From the NCBI GenBank assembly GCA_949840885.1, contig CATKYJ010000007.1, positions 62,001 through 126,000 of the forward strand: a stretch of 64,000 nucleotides of DNA, read 5' to 3'. The translations under genes were made by a program, and so were the position numbers. Of this stretch, positions 50,791 through 60,289 are shown piece after piece (the stretch's first letter is position 1; the number at the start of each line of letters is the position of its first letter). A model generated the notes under the pieces. That model worked only from the letters and a program-made list of their open reading frames with translations. It ran no database searches and was not told the DNA's origin. This stretch comes from an uncultured Acetatifactor sp. Lineage in GTDB: Bacteria; Bacillota; Clostridia; Lachnospirales; Lachnospiraceae.

Positions 50791-52650
50791 ATGGCCTTTG
50801 ACGGCGTGACCATAGCAAATGTGGTATCAGAACTGAAAAGGGAACTTACGGGAGGCAGGCTCTACAAAATCGCCCAGCCCGAGACGGACGAGCTGCTGCT
50901 CACTGTCAAGCAGCCCACCGGCACCAAAAAGCTGCTGCTTTCCGCGGAGGCTTCCCTGCCCCTGCTCTACCTCACCGAAACCAATAAGCCCAGCCCCATG
51001 ACTGCGCCCAATTTCTGCATGCTTCTGCGAAAGCACCTCCAAAACGGCCGCATCGTGGACATCTCTCAGCCCGGGCTGGAGCGCATCGTCCATATCCACA
51101 TAGAGCATCTGGACGAAATGGGCGATCTGCGTAAAAAGACCCTTGTGGTGGAAATCATGGGAAAGCACAGCAACATCATCTTCTGCGATGAAGACAACAC
51201 TATCATAGACAGCATCAAGCATGTGTCCGCTGCCGTCAGTTCCCTCCGGGAGGTGCTTCCCGGCAAGCCCTATTTCGTGGTGTGCACCCAGGACAAGCTG
51301 GATGCCCTGACAACGGGGCGGGAGGAATTTCAAAAGACCCTTTCCGCCAAGCCCCAATCCGTGTTCAAGGCCTTGTATGGCAGCTTTACCGGCATCTCCC
51401 CCATCCTGGCCCAGGAGCTTTGTCATGAGGCGGATATTGACGCAGATCTGCCCGCGGCAGCATTAACCGAAAAGGATTACGGCAGGCTCTATGGGGCCTT
51501 TTCCCATATGTGTGCCTCCATCCGGGAAGAGCGCTTCTCTCCTAATATCGCTTATACAGGCTCCAAACCGGTGGAATTCTGCGCCCTGCCCCTGACCATG
51601 TATGGATACAGCTCCGGGTATGACGCGTCCCGGGCGCCTCTGCCAGAAGCTTTTTCCGGGCAGGATCCCATTTCGACCAAATCGGTCAATAAAGAATGCC
51701 TCGCCAAAGACCATGTAGTCCTCTACGACTCCATGTCCGCGCTGCTGGAGCACTACTACGCGGAGAGAAACGTCCTGACCCGCATCCGCCAGAAATCCGC
51801 GGACCTGCGCCGCATCGTCCAAACCGCCCTGGAGCGGAATGTGAAAAAATACGACCTGCAGCTGCGCCAGATGAAAGACACCGAAAAGCGGGAGACCTGC
51901 CGCGTATACGGCGAGCTGCTGAACACCTACGGCTACAGCGCCCAGCCCGGCGCAAAATCCTTTGAGGCTCTAAACTACTACACAGGCGAGACCGTGACCA
52001 TCCCTCTGGATCCCACCCTGACAGCTACGGAGAACGCTCAGAAATACTTTGACAAATACGGAAAGATGAAACGCACCTATGAGGCTCTGTCTCAGTTGAC
52101 CATGGAAGTCAAAGAGGAAATCCAGCATCTGGAGTCCGTCTCCAATGCTTTGGACATCGCCCTGCACGAGGAGGATCTGGCCCAGATCAAGGAGGAGCTC
52201 ACCGAAAGCGGCTACATCCGCAGAAAGGCCGCGGACCGCAAGGGAAAGAAGCCAAAGATCACAAGCAGGCCGTTCCACTATATGAGCAGCGACGGCTTCC
52301 ATATGTATGTGGGAAAGAACAATTTCCAGAATGATGAACTTACTTTCAAATTCGCCACGGGAAACGACTGGTGGTTCCACGCCAAGCAGATTCCGGGCTC
52401 CCATGTCATCGTAAAAATGGACAATGCGGCCGAACTGCCCGACCGCACCTTTGAGGAGGCGGCCCGCCTGGCAGCCTACTACTCCAAGGGCCGCGGGCAG
52501 GATAAAGTGGAAATCGACTATATCCAGAAAAAGCATGTAAAAAAGCCAAACGGCGCAAAGCCGGGCTTCGTGGTGTACTACACCAATTTCTCCATGGCCA
52601 CGGGCAGCGACATCTCCGGAATCCGGCTTATCGGTGAAGAGACCCGGTAG
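50791..52650 (+). CDS. NFACT-family protein (RqcH/FbpA-like)
   Basis: 619 aa from ATG 50791, behind GGAGG. NFACT-N at residues 1-~180 (MAFDGVTIANVVSELKREL, LLRKHLQNGRIVDISQPGLERIV), coiled coil (~290-450) and a C-terminal NFACT-R domain with FHYMSSDGFHMYVGKNNFQND (~510), GNDWWFHAKQIPGSHVIVK (~540). The bacterial homologue RqcH adds C-terminal Ala tails to stalled nascent chains; FbpA is the fibronectin-binding name for the same family. The family residues DWWFHAKxxPGSHVI are intact, so it is likely active. Divergent from yicC, no operon partner. Confidence 0.92.
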   Translation: MAFDGVTIANVVSELKRELTGGRLYKIAQPETDELLLTVKQPTGTKKLLLSAEASLPLLYLTETNKPSPMTAPNFCMLLRKHLQNGRIVDISQPGLERIVHIHIEHLDEMGDLRKKTLVVEIMGKHSNIIFCDEDNTIIDSIKHVSAAVSSLREVLPGKPYFVVCTQDKLDALTTGREEFQKTLSAKPQSVFKALYGSFTGISPILAQELCHEADIDADLPAAALTEKDYGRLYGAFSHMCASIREERFSPNIAYTGSKPVEFCALPLTMYGYSSGYDASRAPLPEAFSGQDPISTKSVNKECLAKDHVVLYDSMSALLEHYYAERNVLTRIRQKSADLRRIVQTALERNVKKYDLQLRQMKDTEKRETCRVYGELLNTYGYSAQPGAKSFEALNYYTGETVTIPLDPTLTATENAQKYFDKYGKMKRTYEALSQLTMEVKEEIQHLESVSNALDIALHEEDLAQIKEELTESGYIRRKAADRKGKKPKITSRPFHYMSSDGFHMYVGKNNFQNDELTFKFATGNDWWFHAKQIPGSHVIVKMDNAAELPDRTFEEAARLAAYYSKGRGQDKVEIDYIQKKHVKKPNGAKPGFVVYYTNFSMATGSDISGIRLIGEETR

Positions 52651-52805
52651 GAGGATGGCAGGAGGATATCTGCCCTGGAGCCATGTCCACGAACCCGGGC
52701 AATCAGGCAGGGAGTTTTCCCTCTGCCGCCGCTGGGCCAGACCCGCATCCTGCGCCGGCGGCAGATCAAGCGGCAGACTTCTATGTGTGAGTCTGCGCAT
52801 AAAAC

Positions 52806-52827
52806 GAGGGCGGAATCTTCCGCCCTC
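52806..52827. terminator. Bidirectional terminator between the NFACT gene and the flippase gene
   Basis: GAGGGCGGAA / TTCCGCCCTC is a 10-bp stem with a 2-nt loop, 155 bp past the NFACT stop and 4 bp past the flippase stop on the other strand. Confidence 0.75.
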
Positions 52828-52830
52828 TCC

Positions 52831-54489
52831 TTATTTCATCAGTCGCATTTTTTTCGCCAGTCCCACCAGTAGATATCCTTTGGGGAATCCCCGCAGTTCC
52901 TCCTCCGAAAGCCCCCGGAACAAAAGCAGCAGCGCAAGGTACACGCAAGCCGCTATGCAAATGGCAATGACCACGGAAATCTTCGGGGATGCCGTCAGCA
53001 TCAAAAAGCTTTCATAAACCGCCCATGCCACTCCGCCCATACAGGCCGAGGCCAAAAGCGGCGCCAGAAAGGTCTTCTTTATTTCCTGCCGGTATCCCAC
53101 TGCCCTGCACACGGCCACCTGGTTCAACACGCAGACGCACACGGCGTACAGAGTATTGGCAATGACAATGGCATACAGATCCAAATCCGTAAAAAGCAAA
53201 AGCACCACCGCAGCAGCCGTCTGCAGTACCAACGCAATGCCCGAATTGATGATAGGGATGCTGACCTTGCCCAGTCCCTGCAGGATCTGGCTGGTCAGGG
53301 AAGACAGGGCATTCAGCACAATATAGAGGGCCAGCGCCATCAAAAGTTTGGTAGCCAGATCTTCCTCCTCAGGAGTATTCTTAAAAAGCAGAGCCGTCAC
53401 CGGGCGGGCCAGGGCGAAAAGCCCTACGGCGCAGGGAATGGAAATGACCATGGTGCTCTTGATGGACAGGCCTATCTTCTCCCTGGCCTTTTCCTGATTT
53501 GCCGAAGCCATCAGCTGGGCCACCAGAGGAATGATGGCCGCCGCCATGGCCGCCGCAAAGGCATTGGGGATATTGGATATGGTTACGGCCTCTGTCTGGA
53601 AGACGCCCCATCGCTCGCTGATCTCCAGCTCGTTCACTTCCCGCAGGGCAGGCAGCATTTTTAAGTAAATGCTGTTGTTCACGGCAGTCGCCATATTGGC
53701 CACTGCCGTGCTTAAGATAAAGGGCATCACCACCATGGTGATCATTTTGAAGACAGTTGCATAGGAATCCACTCTTCTATGCCTGTCGTTTTTGACGCGC
53801 CTATTGATGAGGCCCCGGTTCATCCCATAGACTGCAGCCATGAACAAAAGCGCCACCAGGACTCCCGCCCCTGTTCCCAGGGCGCTGCCGGCGGCTCCGT
53901 ACACGGCCCGCTCCACACGGCCCGCCTCGTCCACAGGCATCTCCAAAGTCCCCATCTGGGTCCTGATCAGCAGATATGCCGCGCCGATGCTGACAATGGC
54001 ATTGGAAATCTGCTCCAGAATCTGGGATACCGAGGTCTGCACCATACTTTCATGGGCCTGAAAATATCCCCGCAGCACCCCCAGAATCCCATAGATAAAA
54101 ATCGTGGGGGCAAATGTCCGCAGCACGGGCACCGCATTGTCAGGCACAAAAAAACCCGCCCCGAAAAACAGGACCAGGCTGGCCACGCCTCCCACTGCCA
54201 GCACATAGCCGATGGCACCCAGGAAAATCCGGTGGGCGTTGCGGTACTCCTTTACGGCCAGCTTCTGGGCGATGACCTTGGACATGGCGGCCGGGATGCT
54301 GTAGGAGGAAATCATCAGAATGATAGAGTAGTAATTGAATGCGGAGTTGTAGTACCCCATTCCCAGAGCACCCACCACATTGTACAAAGGGCTCCTGTAA
54401 AGGAGCCCGATGATTCTGCTGATGATCCCGGCAGCTGCCAGAATCCCTGCCTGTACGATGAAATCATTTCTCTTTTCGTTACCGGACAT
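52831..54489 (-). CDS. SpoVB/MurJ-like lipid-linked oligosaccharide flippase
   Basis: 552 aa, ~14 hydrophobic helices, the MOP superfamily. The N-terminus FIVQAGILAAAGIISRIIGLLYRSPLYNVVG (from residue ~10; key GIISRIIGLLYR) with YNSAFNYYSIILMISSYSIPAAMSKVI (from ~48) is the SpoVB/MurJ-group signature. Such proteins move lipid II or other polyprenyl-linked sugars; SpoVB acts in spore cortex formation. It starts 4 bp after glgA ends, so it is probably co-transcribed with glycogen synthase. Confidence 0.9.
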   Translation of the reverse strand: MSGNEKRNDFIVQAGILAAAGIISRIIGLLYRSPLYNVVGALGMGYYNSAFNYYSIILMISSYSIPAAMSKVIAQKLAVKEYRNAHRIFLGAIGYVLAVGGVASLVLFFGAGFFVPDNAVPVLRTFAPTIFIYGILGVLRGYFQAHESMVQTSVSQILEQISNAIVSIGAAYLLIRTQMGTLEMPVDEAGRVERAVYGAAGSALGTGAGVLVALLFMAAVYGMNRGLINRRVKNDRHRRVDSYATVFKMITMVVMPFILSTAVANMATAVNNSIYLKMLPALREVNELEISERWGVFQTEAVTISNIPNAFAAAMAAAIIPLVAQLMASANQEKAREKIGLSIKSTMVISIPCAVGLFALARPVTALLFKNTPEEEDLATKLLMALALYIVLNALSSLTSQILQGLGKVSIPIINSGIALVLQTAAAVVLLLFTDLDLYAIVIANTLYAVCVCVLNQVAVCRAVGYRQEIKKTFLAPLLASACMGGVAWAVYESFLMLTASPKISVVIAICIAACVYLALLLLFRGLSEEELRGFPKGYLLVGLAKKMRLMK

Positions 54490-54493
54490 GATT

Positions 54494-55939
54494 TTACCCT
54501 ATCAGCCAATCGTACATTTCCTGGTACTTCCTGGCAGACACATGCCAGGAGAAATCTGCTGCCATGGCCCTGTCGATCAGCTTATTCCATTCACGCTTCT
54601 TATCATAATAGATACGCTCCGCATACCGGATTGTATTCAGCATTTCGTGGGCATTGTAGTTGGTAAAGCTAAAACCGGTGCCGGTGCTTTCGTATTCATT
54701 GTAGGGCTGTACCGTATCCTTAAGGCCTCCTGTCTCCCGGACGATGGGGATGGTCCCATAGCGCAGGGCCATAAGCTGGCTCAGGCCGCAGGGCTCGAAC
54801 AGGGAAGGCATCAGGAACGCATCGCAGGACGCGTAGATCTTGTGGGACAGGGGATCGGAGTAGTAAATATTGGCCGATACCTTGTCACCGTACTTCCAGT
54901 CAAAATGGCGGAACATGTTCTCATAGCGGGGATCGCCGGTTCCCAGCACCACCAGCTGGATGTCGTCCTGGCACAGTTCATCCAGACAATAGGCGATCAG
55001 ATCAAAGCCTTTCTGATCCGTCAGCCTGGACACCACGCCGATCATCATCTTCCTGTCGTCCTGGCAAAGCCCCAGTTCCTGCTGCAGGGCGCGCTTGTTC
55101 TTCACCTTTTCCTTGCGGAAGTTCACGGCATTATAGGGTTTGACGATGTTGGGATCCGTCTCAGGGTTGAAGTCCGTATAGTCGATGCCGTTTACGATGC
55201 CCCGCAGGTCACCGCTTCTGGCCCGCAGCAGACCGTCCAGCCCTTCCCCATAGAAAGGAGTCTTGATCTCCTCCGCATAGGTGTCGCTCACCGTAGTCAC
55301 CGCGTCCGCATAGACAATACCGCCCTTTAGGAGATTGGCATCCTTATAGGCCTCCAGCTTGTCGGCGGCAAAGAAATAGTCTGACAATCCGGTGATGCCC
55401 CGCACGGTCTTGATGTCCCACTTGCCCTGGAACTTCAGGTTGTGGATGGTGATGACGGATTTCATGCGGCAGAAGAACTCTCCTCCCCGGAAGCGCTCTT
55501 TCATATAGACAGGAATCAGGCCTGTCTGCCAGTCATGGCAGTGAACCACGTCCGGCTGGAAATTTATCACCGGCAGGGCGGAAAGCACTGCCTTGCTAAA
55601 GTATGCGTAGCGCTCGATCTCCCATTTGGGATCGTCCGTGTAGACCTTGTCCCCGCTGAAGTAGTATTCATTATCAATGAAATAATAATGGCCCCCCTCC
55701 TCCTCGGCCTCAAAGATTCCCACATAGGCGCTTGTCCAGTTAAAATCCATGTAGAAATGGGTCACGTATCTCAGCTTGTCTTTCATCTGCTGCTTCATGC
55801 AAGCGTACTTGGGGATCATGACCCTTACGTCAAAATACTCTTTGTCGATACATTTCGGCAGGGAACCCACCACATCGGCCAGACCTCCGGTCTTGATGAA
55901 CGGAACTCCCTCTGATGCCGCGAATAGAATTTTTTTCAT
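54494..55939 (-). CDS. glgA: Glycogen synthase (ADP-glucose)
   Basis: 481 aa from ATG 55939, 6 nt after GGAGG. GT5 hallmarks: MKKILFAASEGVPFIKTGGLADVVGSL (~1-27; KTGGLADVVG binds ADP), DVVHCHDWQTGLIPVYMK (~120), MIGVVSRLTDQKGFDLIAY (~290) and PSLFEPCGLSQLMALRYGTIPI (~375; E-x7-E). It elongates glycogen using ADP-glucose from the GlgC/GlgD pair at 1.5-3.9 kb. A -35/-10 pair (TTCCAC-N16-TATAAT, minus strand 55985-56012) lies upstream; its -10 context GTTGTATAAT also precedes glgC. Confidence 0.96.
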   Translation of the reverse strand: MKKILFAASEGVPFIKTGGLADVVGSLPKCIDKEYFDVRVMIPKYACMKQQMKDKLRYVTHFYMDFNWTSAYVGIFEAEEEGGHYYFIDNEYYFSGDKVYTDDPKWEIERYAYFSKAVLSALPVINFQPDVVHCHDWQTGLIPVYMKERFRGGEFFCRMKSVITIHNLKFQGKWDIKTVRGITGLSDYFFAADKLEAYKDANLLKGGIVYADAVTTVSDTYAEEIKTPFYGEGLDGLLRARSGDLRGIVNGIDYTDFNPETDPNIVKPYNAVNFRKEKVKNKRALQQELGLCQDDRKMMIGVVSRLTDQKGFDLIAYCLDELCQDDIQLVVLGTGDPRYENMFRHFDWKYGDKVSANIYYSDPLSHKIYASCDAFLMPSLFEPCGLSQLMALRYGTIPIVRETGGLKDTVQPYNEYESTGTGFSFTNYNAHEMLNTIRYAERIYYDKKREWNKLIDRAMAADFSWHVSARKYQEMYDWLIG

Positions 55940-56056
55940 CGGAAACCTCCATTGATTCTGATACACTTGTACAAACCTGTATTTATTATACAACAATATC
56001 GGTTCCGTGGAAAGTACTTTTTTCGCATCCGAGTGGCATTTGTCCCCTTTCTGCGC

Positions 56057-56581
56057 TTATTTCGTACGGTAGGAAAGCCGTATCCTGTCCGCTATCAGGG
56101 CAATGAACTCCGAATTGGTGGGCTTGCCTTTCCCCGTGTCAATGGTGTAGCCGAACAGCGCGTCCAAAGTCTCCATCTTCCCCCTGTTCCAGGCCACTTC
56201 AATGGCATGGCGGATGGCCCGCTCCACCCGGCTGGGCGTAGTCTGAAAGCGCTTTGCTATGGTGGGATAGAGAATCTTGGTAATGGAGCTGATCATGGTC
56301 GGATCCTCCACGGACATCATGATGGCCTCCCTCAGGTACTGGTATCCTTTGATATGGGCGGGAACGCCTATCTCATGGATCATATCAGTGACATCCTGCT
56401 CCAAATTGCCCAGCGCCACCGGGGTTTTGGGCGGCTCCTGGGGGCTGCTTTTGTGGACAGGCCCTTTCCCTGAGGGCACCGTGATCATAATCTGGAATTC
56501 CTTGTCCCCGTTCATCAGATCCCCCAGGATCTTGTATATCTTTTCATTGTCTTTCGTAGCTGTGATATTCAGCTGTTCCAT
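56057..56581 (-). CDS. Spo0A-type DNA-binding protein lacking the receiver domain
   Basis: 174 aa. Residues ~75-170 are a complete Spo0A effector domain: [72 protein letters not shown] and [20 protein letters not shown]. Residues 1-35 ([32 protein letters not shown]) still resemble the first strand and helix of a Spo0A receiver, but the phospho-acceptor part is absent, replaced by a short Pro/Lys/Ser linker. The start has AGGAGG 7 nt before it. It may bind 0A boxes without phosphorylation. No partner gene adjoins it; holA is divergent. Confidence 0.88.
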   Translation of the reverse strand: MEQLNITATKDNEKIYKILGDLMNGDKEFQIMITVPSGKGPVHKSSPQEPPKTPVALGNLEQDVTDMIHEIGVPAHIKGYQYLREAIMMSVEDPTMISSITKILYPTIAKRFQTTPSRVERAIRHAIEVAWNRGKMETLDALFGYTIDTGKGKPTNSEFIALIADRIRLSYRTK

Positions 56582-56933
56582 GAACCTACCTCCTCGCGAA
56601 ATTCGTGGACTTTCTTAGTTCTTCGATTACAAATTGTCTAATTTCGTCCTTTCCCATTATAAAAGACAACCCATTATTACAGCAACCGATACCCGCCGCG
56701 GGATTCGGGAGAACGAACCAAATAGATACAAGAACGATAATACTTCTACGGCATTTTGCAAGAAAAAATAGAAAGATGCATAATAATTGATATTTCCGGA
56801 ATTGTTTTGAAATTCTGATAAAATGCGACTTTTCCAATTTCTGCTTGACATTCCGATAAATTAAAGGGAAAATAAAAACATCAGCCAGGAAGTCCGCAGG
56901 CCCGGGCAGGGGGATTGGCAGAAAGGGATTGAC
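56582..56933. other. A+T-rich divergent region between the Spo0A-like gene and holA
   Basis: 352 bp without a gene. For holA, TTGACA (56845-56850) is followed 17 bp later by GAAAAT, a poor -10. For the other gene there are A/T-rich hexamers but no good pair. Neither 0A box nor other operator is certain. Confidence 0.4.
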
Positions 56934-57908
56934 ATGAGACAGATCAACGAAGATATCAGACAGGGGAACTTCAGGCAAGTCTATCTTTTGTACGGCGAGG
57001 AGCGGTATCTGCGCAGACAGTACCGGGAAAAGCTGAAAAGCGCCCTCTGTGAGGAGGGCGACACCATGAATGCCCATTTCTTCGAGGGAAAGGACGTCAA
57101 CCTGGGGGAAATCATCGATCTGGCGGAGACCATGCCCTTTTTTGCTGATAAGCGCGTCATCTTCATCACCGACAGCGGCCTTTTCAAGTCCGGCGGGGAA
57201 AAAATGGCGGAATATCTGTCGAATCCAAGCCCCACTGTCTATTTCATCTTCACGGAGAGCGAGGTGGACAAGCGCAGCAAGCTGTACAAAGCCGTACAGG
57301 CAAAGGGCTATGCCACGGAATTCGCCGGGCAGGACGAGAATACCTTAAAGCGATGGGTGGCAGGACTTCTTGCCAGGGAGAACCTGAAGATCACGGAGAG
57401 CACGGTGCAGCTCTTCCTCAGTAAGACCGGCACGGACATGGAGAATGTCCAGATGGAACTGGAAAAACTCATATGCTACTGCCTGGGGCGGGAGGTGGTC
57501 ACCCCGGAGGATGTGGAAGCCGTCTGCACCGTCCGGGTCAGCAACCAAATTTTCGACATGATTAATGCCATTGCCGCCAGGCAGCAAAAAAAGGCTTTGG
57601 AGCTGTACTATGACCTGCTGGCCTTAAAGGAGCCTCCCATGCGCATCCTGTTTTTGATCGCCAGACAGTGCAATATGCTGCTCCAGGTAAAGGAACTGAG
57701 CTCCAAGGGCTTTGACGGCCGGGCAATCGCCCCCAAGATCGGAGTCCCTCCCTTTGTGGCCGGGAAGTATATAGCCCAGGCCGCAAAGTTTAAGACGTCC
57801 GTCCTGCGAACTGCCGTGGAAAAATGCGTGGAGGCGGAGGAGGCCGTGAAGACCGGCCGCATGAATGACAAGATGAGCGTGGAGATATTGATCTTGTCGG
57901 TGCTGTAG
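56934..57908 (+). CDS. holA: DNA polymerase III subunit delta
   Basis: 324 aa. N-terminal part YLLYGEERYLRRQYREKL (~17) and AETMPFFADKRVIFITDSG (~63), central degenerate AAA fold, then the C-terminal lid VCTVRVSNQIFDMINAIAARQQKKALELY (~195-225; key NQIFDMINAI) and MRILFLIARQCNMLLQVKEL (~238). It opens the beta clamp in the replication clamp loader. ATG follows AAAGGG by 6 nt. Monocistronic. Confidence 0.94.
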   Translation: MRQINEDIRQGNFRQVYLLYGEERYLRRQYREKLKSALCEEGDTMNAHFFEGKDVNLGEIIDLAETMPFFADKRVIFITDSGLFKSGGEKMAEYLSNPSPTVYFIFTESEVDKRSKLYKAVQAKGYATEFAGQDENTLKRWVAGLLARENLKITESTVQLFLSKTGTDMENVQMELEKLICYCLGREVVTPEDVEAVCTVRVSNQIFDMINAIAARQQKKALELYYDLLALKEPPMRILFLIARQCNMLLQVKELSSKGFDGRAIAPKIGVPPFVAGKYIAQAAKFKTSVLRTAVEKCVEAEEAVKTGRMNDKMSVEILILSVL

Positions 57909-57918
57909 GCCAAAACAG

Positions 57919-58545
57919 CTACAGCCCTGCTTTCAGCAGCCCTATATCATAGGTGTGCCTGCACAGTTCCTGCATATCCTGGCTGTAATGGGATGTGAGG
58001 AGAATGGTCACCCTTTCCTTTTCGTTCAATTCCCGGAAAAGCTTCCTGAAATATGGCGCAGACTTGATATCAATGGCATTAAACGGCTCGTCCAGCACCA
58101 ATAGCGAGGGCTTTTCCATCAAGGCCTGGGCAATGGCAAGCCGCTGCCTCATTCCCTGGGAATATTTTCCCACTTTCACCTCCAGTTCCGGTTTCAGCCC
58201 TACCCGCCTCATGGTCTCTTCCACCTCCGCCCTGCCCGTTTTCCCCCGAATGGAAGCCAAAAGCAGGAGATTGTCAAGCCCCGTCTCCCCCGGTAAAAAA
58301 CCGGTGCAATCCAGGATCACCCCGATGTCCTGAGGGAATTTGCCCTTTTCGATTCTTTCGCCCCCTACAAAAATCTCCCCTGCATCCGGCAGTGCAAAGC
58401 CGCATATCATCTTCAGCAGCACGCTTTTCCCGGAGCCGTTCTCCCCCAGGATTCCGCAGATGTCCCCGCGGGGAATCGTTAAGTTTAAATTGGTAAACAG
58501 TACATTGTTCTTATATGCCTTTGACACATTCCGCAGCTCTACCAT
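57919..58545 (-). CDS. ABC transporter ATP-binding protein
   Basis: 208 aa from ATG 58545, behind AAGGAG. Walker A GILGENGSGKSVLL (~30), Q-loop region IGVILDCTGF (~75), signature YSQGMRQRLAIAQALM (~130), Walker B LLVLDEPFNAID (~150), switch His in LTSHYSQDM (~185). The group exports or protects against peptides or lipids. It forms an operon with the two membrane proteins upstream (58600-59376 and 59360-60100). Confidence 0.93.
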   Translation of the reverse strand: MVELRNVSKAYKNNVLFTNLNLTIPRGDICGILGENGSGKSVLLKMICGFALPDAGEIFVGGERIEKGKFPQDIGVILDCTGFLPGETGLDNLLLLASIRGKTGRAEVEETMRRVGLKPELEVKVGKYSQGMRQRLAIAQALMEKPSLLVLDEPFNAIDIKSAPYFRKLFRELNEKERVTILLTSHYSQDMQELCRHTYDIGLLKAGL

Positions 58546-58599
58546 ATTTCTTCTCCTTGCTTGCTGTCCCGGTTCCAAATCCGTTTTTCCGAATCTGTT

Positions 58600-59376
58600 T
58601 TATTGCATTTCCCTCTCAAAAATAAAATCCTTTCTCCTATGCAGCGTATTTGCCAGACACAGCAGAAACATAATAACGCCCAGCCAATACCACCAGTAAA
58701 ACTGATACTGTCCCAGCTTTTCCACCTCCTCCGGCGGCGTTCCCAGGATCTCTTCGATTTTATAGCTGATTTTCCCCCAGGGTGTCCATTCCAGGGCCCG
58801 CACAGCCACGCCTTTGGCCAGAATGTAATTTCCCAAAGGCACAAGCGTGGTTATTGCCAGATCAAGCATAGTATCGTTTAGAATGCTCTGCAGGATTTCG
58901 TGCAGCAGGAGCAGGGCGCTCCAGAAGCAGAATATATTCAGGCACTGCCTTACACAAATGCCTGCAAAATCCTCCGATACCATAAAGGCATGCCTTGTCT
59001 CCACAGGCATTCCCCGCCTGAAAAAGAGCAGCATGGCTGCAAGAGCCAACAGGCACAGCATTACAAATCCTGTCCTCACGGCTATTTTGACGGTAAAAAA
59101 CTCGTTCCTGTCCCGGTATCTGATCAGCACAAGATACCGGGAGCCTTGGGACTGCGCGCCGCTGGTGGCAGCCAGCAGCAGCAAGGGGAACAATACCAGA
59201 ATGACATGATAATTGTTGAATACCCAGACCATAAATTCCCCCTGACAGCCCGCAGGATATTTCTTCAAAAAACTCACAGCCATAACATAACTCACCACAA
59301 GAGCGCAAAGCAGCCAAAAAACCAGCCCCCTCACCAGACGGCATTCCCTGATCTCCACTCTAAGCTTTGCCGGCAT
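58600..59376 (-). CDS. ABC-2-type permease-like membrane protein
   Basis: 258 aa with six hydrophobic helices and positively charged loops; GGAGG 8 nt before the ATG. No motif beyond topology. It overlaps the end of the gene at 59360-60100 by 17 bp and stands 54 bp before the ATPase gene, so the three genes make one transporter. Substrate unknown. Confidence 0.75.
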   Translation of the reverse strand: MPAKLRVEIRECRLVRGLVFWLLCALVVSYVMAVSFLKKYPAGCQGEFMVWVFNNYHVILVLFPLLLLAATSGAQSQGSRYLVLIRYRDRNEFFTVKIAVRTGFVMLCLLALAAMLLFFRRGMPVETRHAFMVSEDFAGICVRQCLNIFCFWSALLLLHEILQSILNDTMLDLAITTLVPLGNYILAKGVAVRALEWTPWGKISYKIEEILGTPPEEVEKLGQYQFYWWYWLGVIMFLLCLANTLHRRKDFIFEREMQ

Positions 59377-60100
59377 GACAATCCCCTCCTATGAACAAAA
59401 GACAGCCCACTGTAAACACCGCCAGCTCATACAAGGGAATCCCCAGGCACCCCAGCGCAGGGTTGTAATAGACTGCCGGGTCAATGAGCTTAAACGCCTC
59501 CCAGGCCCTGGGGGCGGCCACCCCCGTGAACACACAGTAACATACCGGTATCAGTAGCGCCAGATACCGGTTGCGGACAACCGCGCTTAAGCCCAGCCCC
59601 CATACCGCAAATACCGCCCCCAGCACGCCTGCGTTTACGGCGTACATCATTCCGTACAGAAACGGAAAACTCTCGGCAAATTCCGGCATAAACCGAATAG
59701 GGTTGACCACCTTTCCCGAACCCAGGATGAATTTGCAGAAAAGCAGCCAGCCTGTCATGGGCAAAAACAATGACAGGAACCCGCTGCAGGCCACAGCGGC
59801 GATCTTCGCCGTCCTGTATTGCCCTCTTGAAGCTTTCAGCACCATCAGCCGTCCAAAGCCGCTGTCCCTTTCTTTCCGGTAGGACAGCACAAAGGGGAAC
59901 ATGACCGTGATAGGCCAGAGGATTGTCAGCGGCGTAAACCTCAAGCTGTTCAAAAACTTGCTCAGATACGGTTGGCTATCGCCAAAAATATTCCCGTTTG
60001 TCTGATCCAGGCGCCCCTCCACCATCATAAAAAAGCCGAATGCCATCGTGAGGGCAAAGGCCCTGGAGCGCAGCGCCCTCTTTATTTCCTTTGTTACCAT
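59360..60100 (-). CDS. ABC-2-type permease-like membrane protein
   Basis: 246 aa from ATG 60100, 5 nt after GGGGAG. Six hydrophobic helices; begins with a basic MVTKEIKRALRSRAFAL typical of ABC-2 permeases, followed by LTILWPITVMFPFVLSYRKERDSGFG (~60-85; key PFVLSYRKERDSG). First gene of the three-gene minus-strand operon. It starts 190 bp from the divergent ABC exporter gene, which may belong to the same functional unit. Confidence 0.78.
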   Translation of the reverse strand: MVTKEIKRALRSRAFALTMAFGFFMMVEGRLDQTNGNIFGDSQPYLSKFLNSLRFTPLTILWPITVMFPFVLSYRKERDSGFGRLMVLKASRGQYRTAKIAAVACSGFLSLFLPMTGWLLFCKFILGSGKVVNPIRFMPEFAESFPFLYGMMYAVNAGVLGAVFAVWGLGLSAVVRNRYLALLIPVCYCVFTGVAAPRAWEAFKLIDPAVYYNPALGCLGIPLYELAVFTVGCLLFIGGDCHAGKA

Positions 60101-60210
60101 ATGCACTCCCCCTCTTGTGGATTCTCCTGTTTGATATATCCGATTCAGAGAGGTTTCGTTACAGATGAAATAAAAACGCAGCTTCTTTCGAGAGGTCAGC
60201 CAAAATCCTG

Positions 60211-60239
60211 TTGTGCCAGCAGCAGAAATATCTTATAAT
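60211..60239 (+). promoter_or_regulatory. Promoter of the ABC exporter
   Basis: TTGTGC (60211-60216), 17 bp, TATAAT (60234-60239), 51 bp before the start codon. Confidence 0.6.
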
Positions 60240-60289
60240 CTATAATAAAAAGACGATTATATAACCAATAAGAAAGGAACCCGATAAAC

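Noticed and set aside
60100-60237. Short plus-strand frame with five Cys codons (starts MHSPSCGFSC) between the two ABC units, a possible peptide precursor
   Set aside because: It starts exactly opposite the start of the minus-strand permease gene, has no ribosome binding site of its own and no leader-like motif such as a double-Gly; most likely a chance frame.
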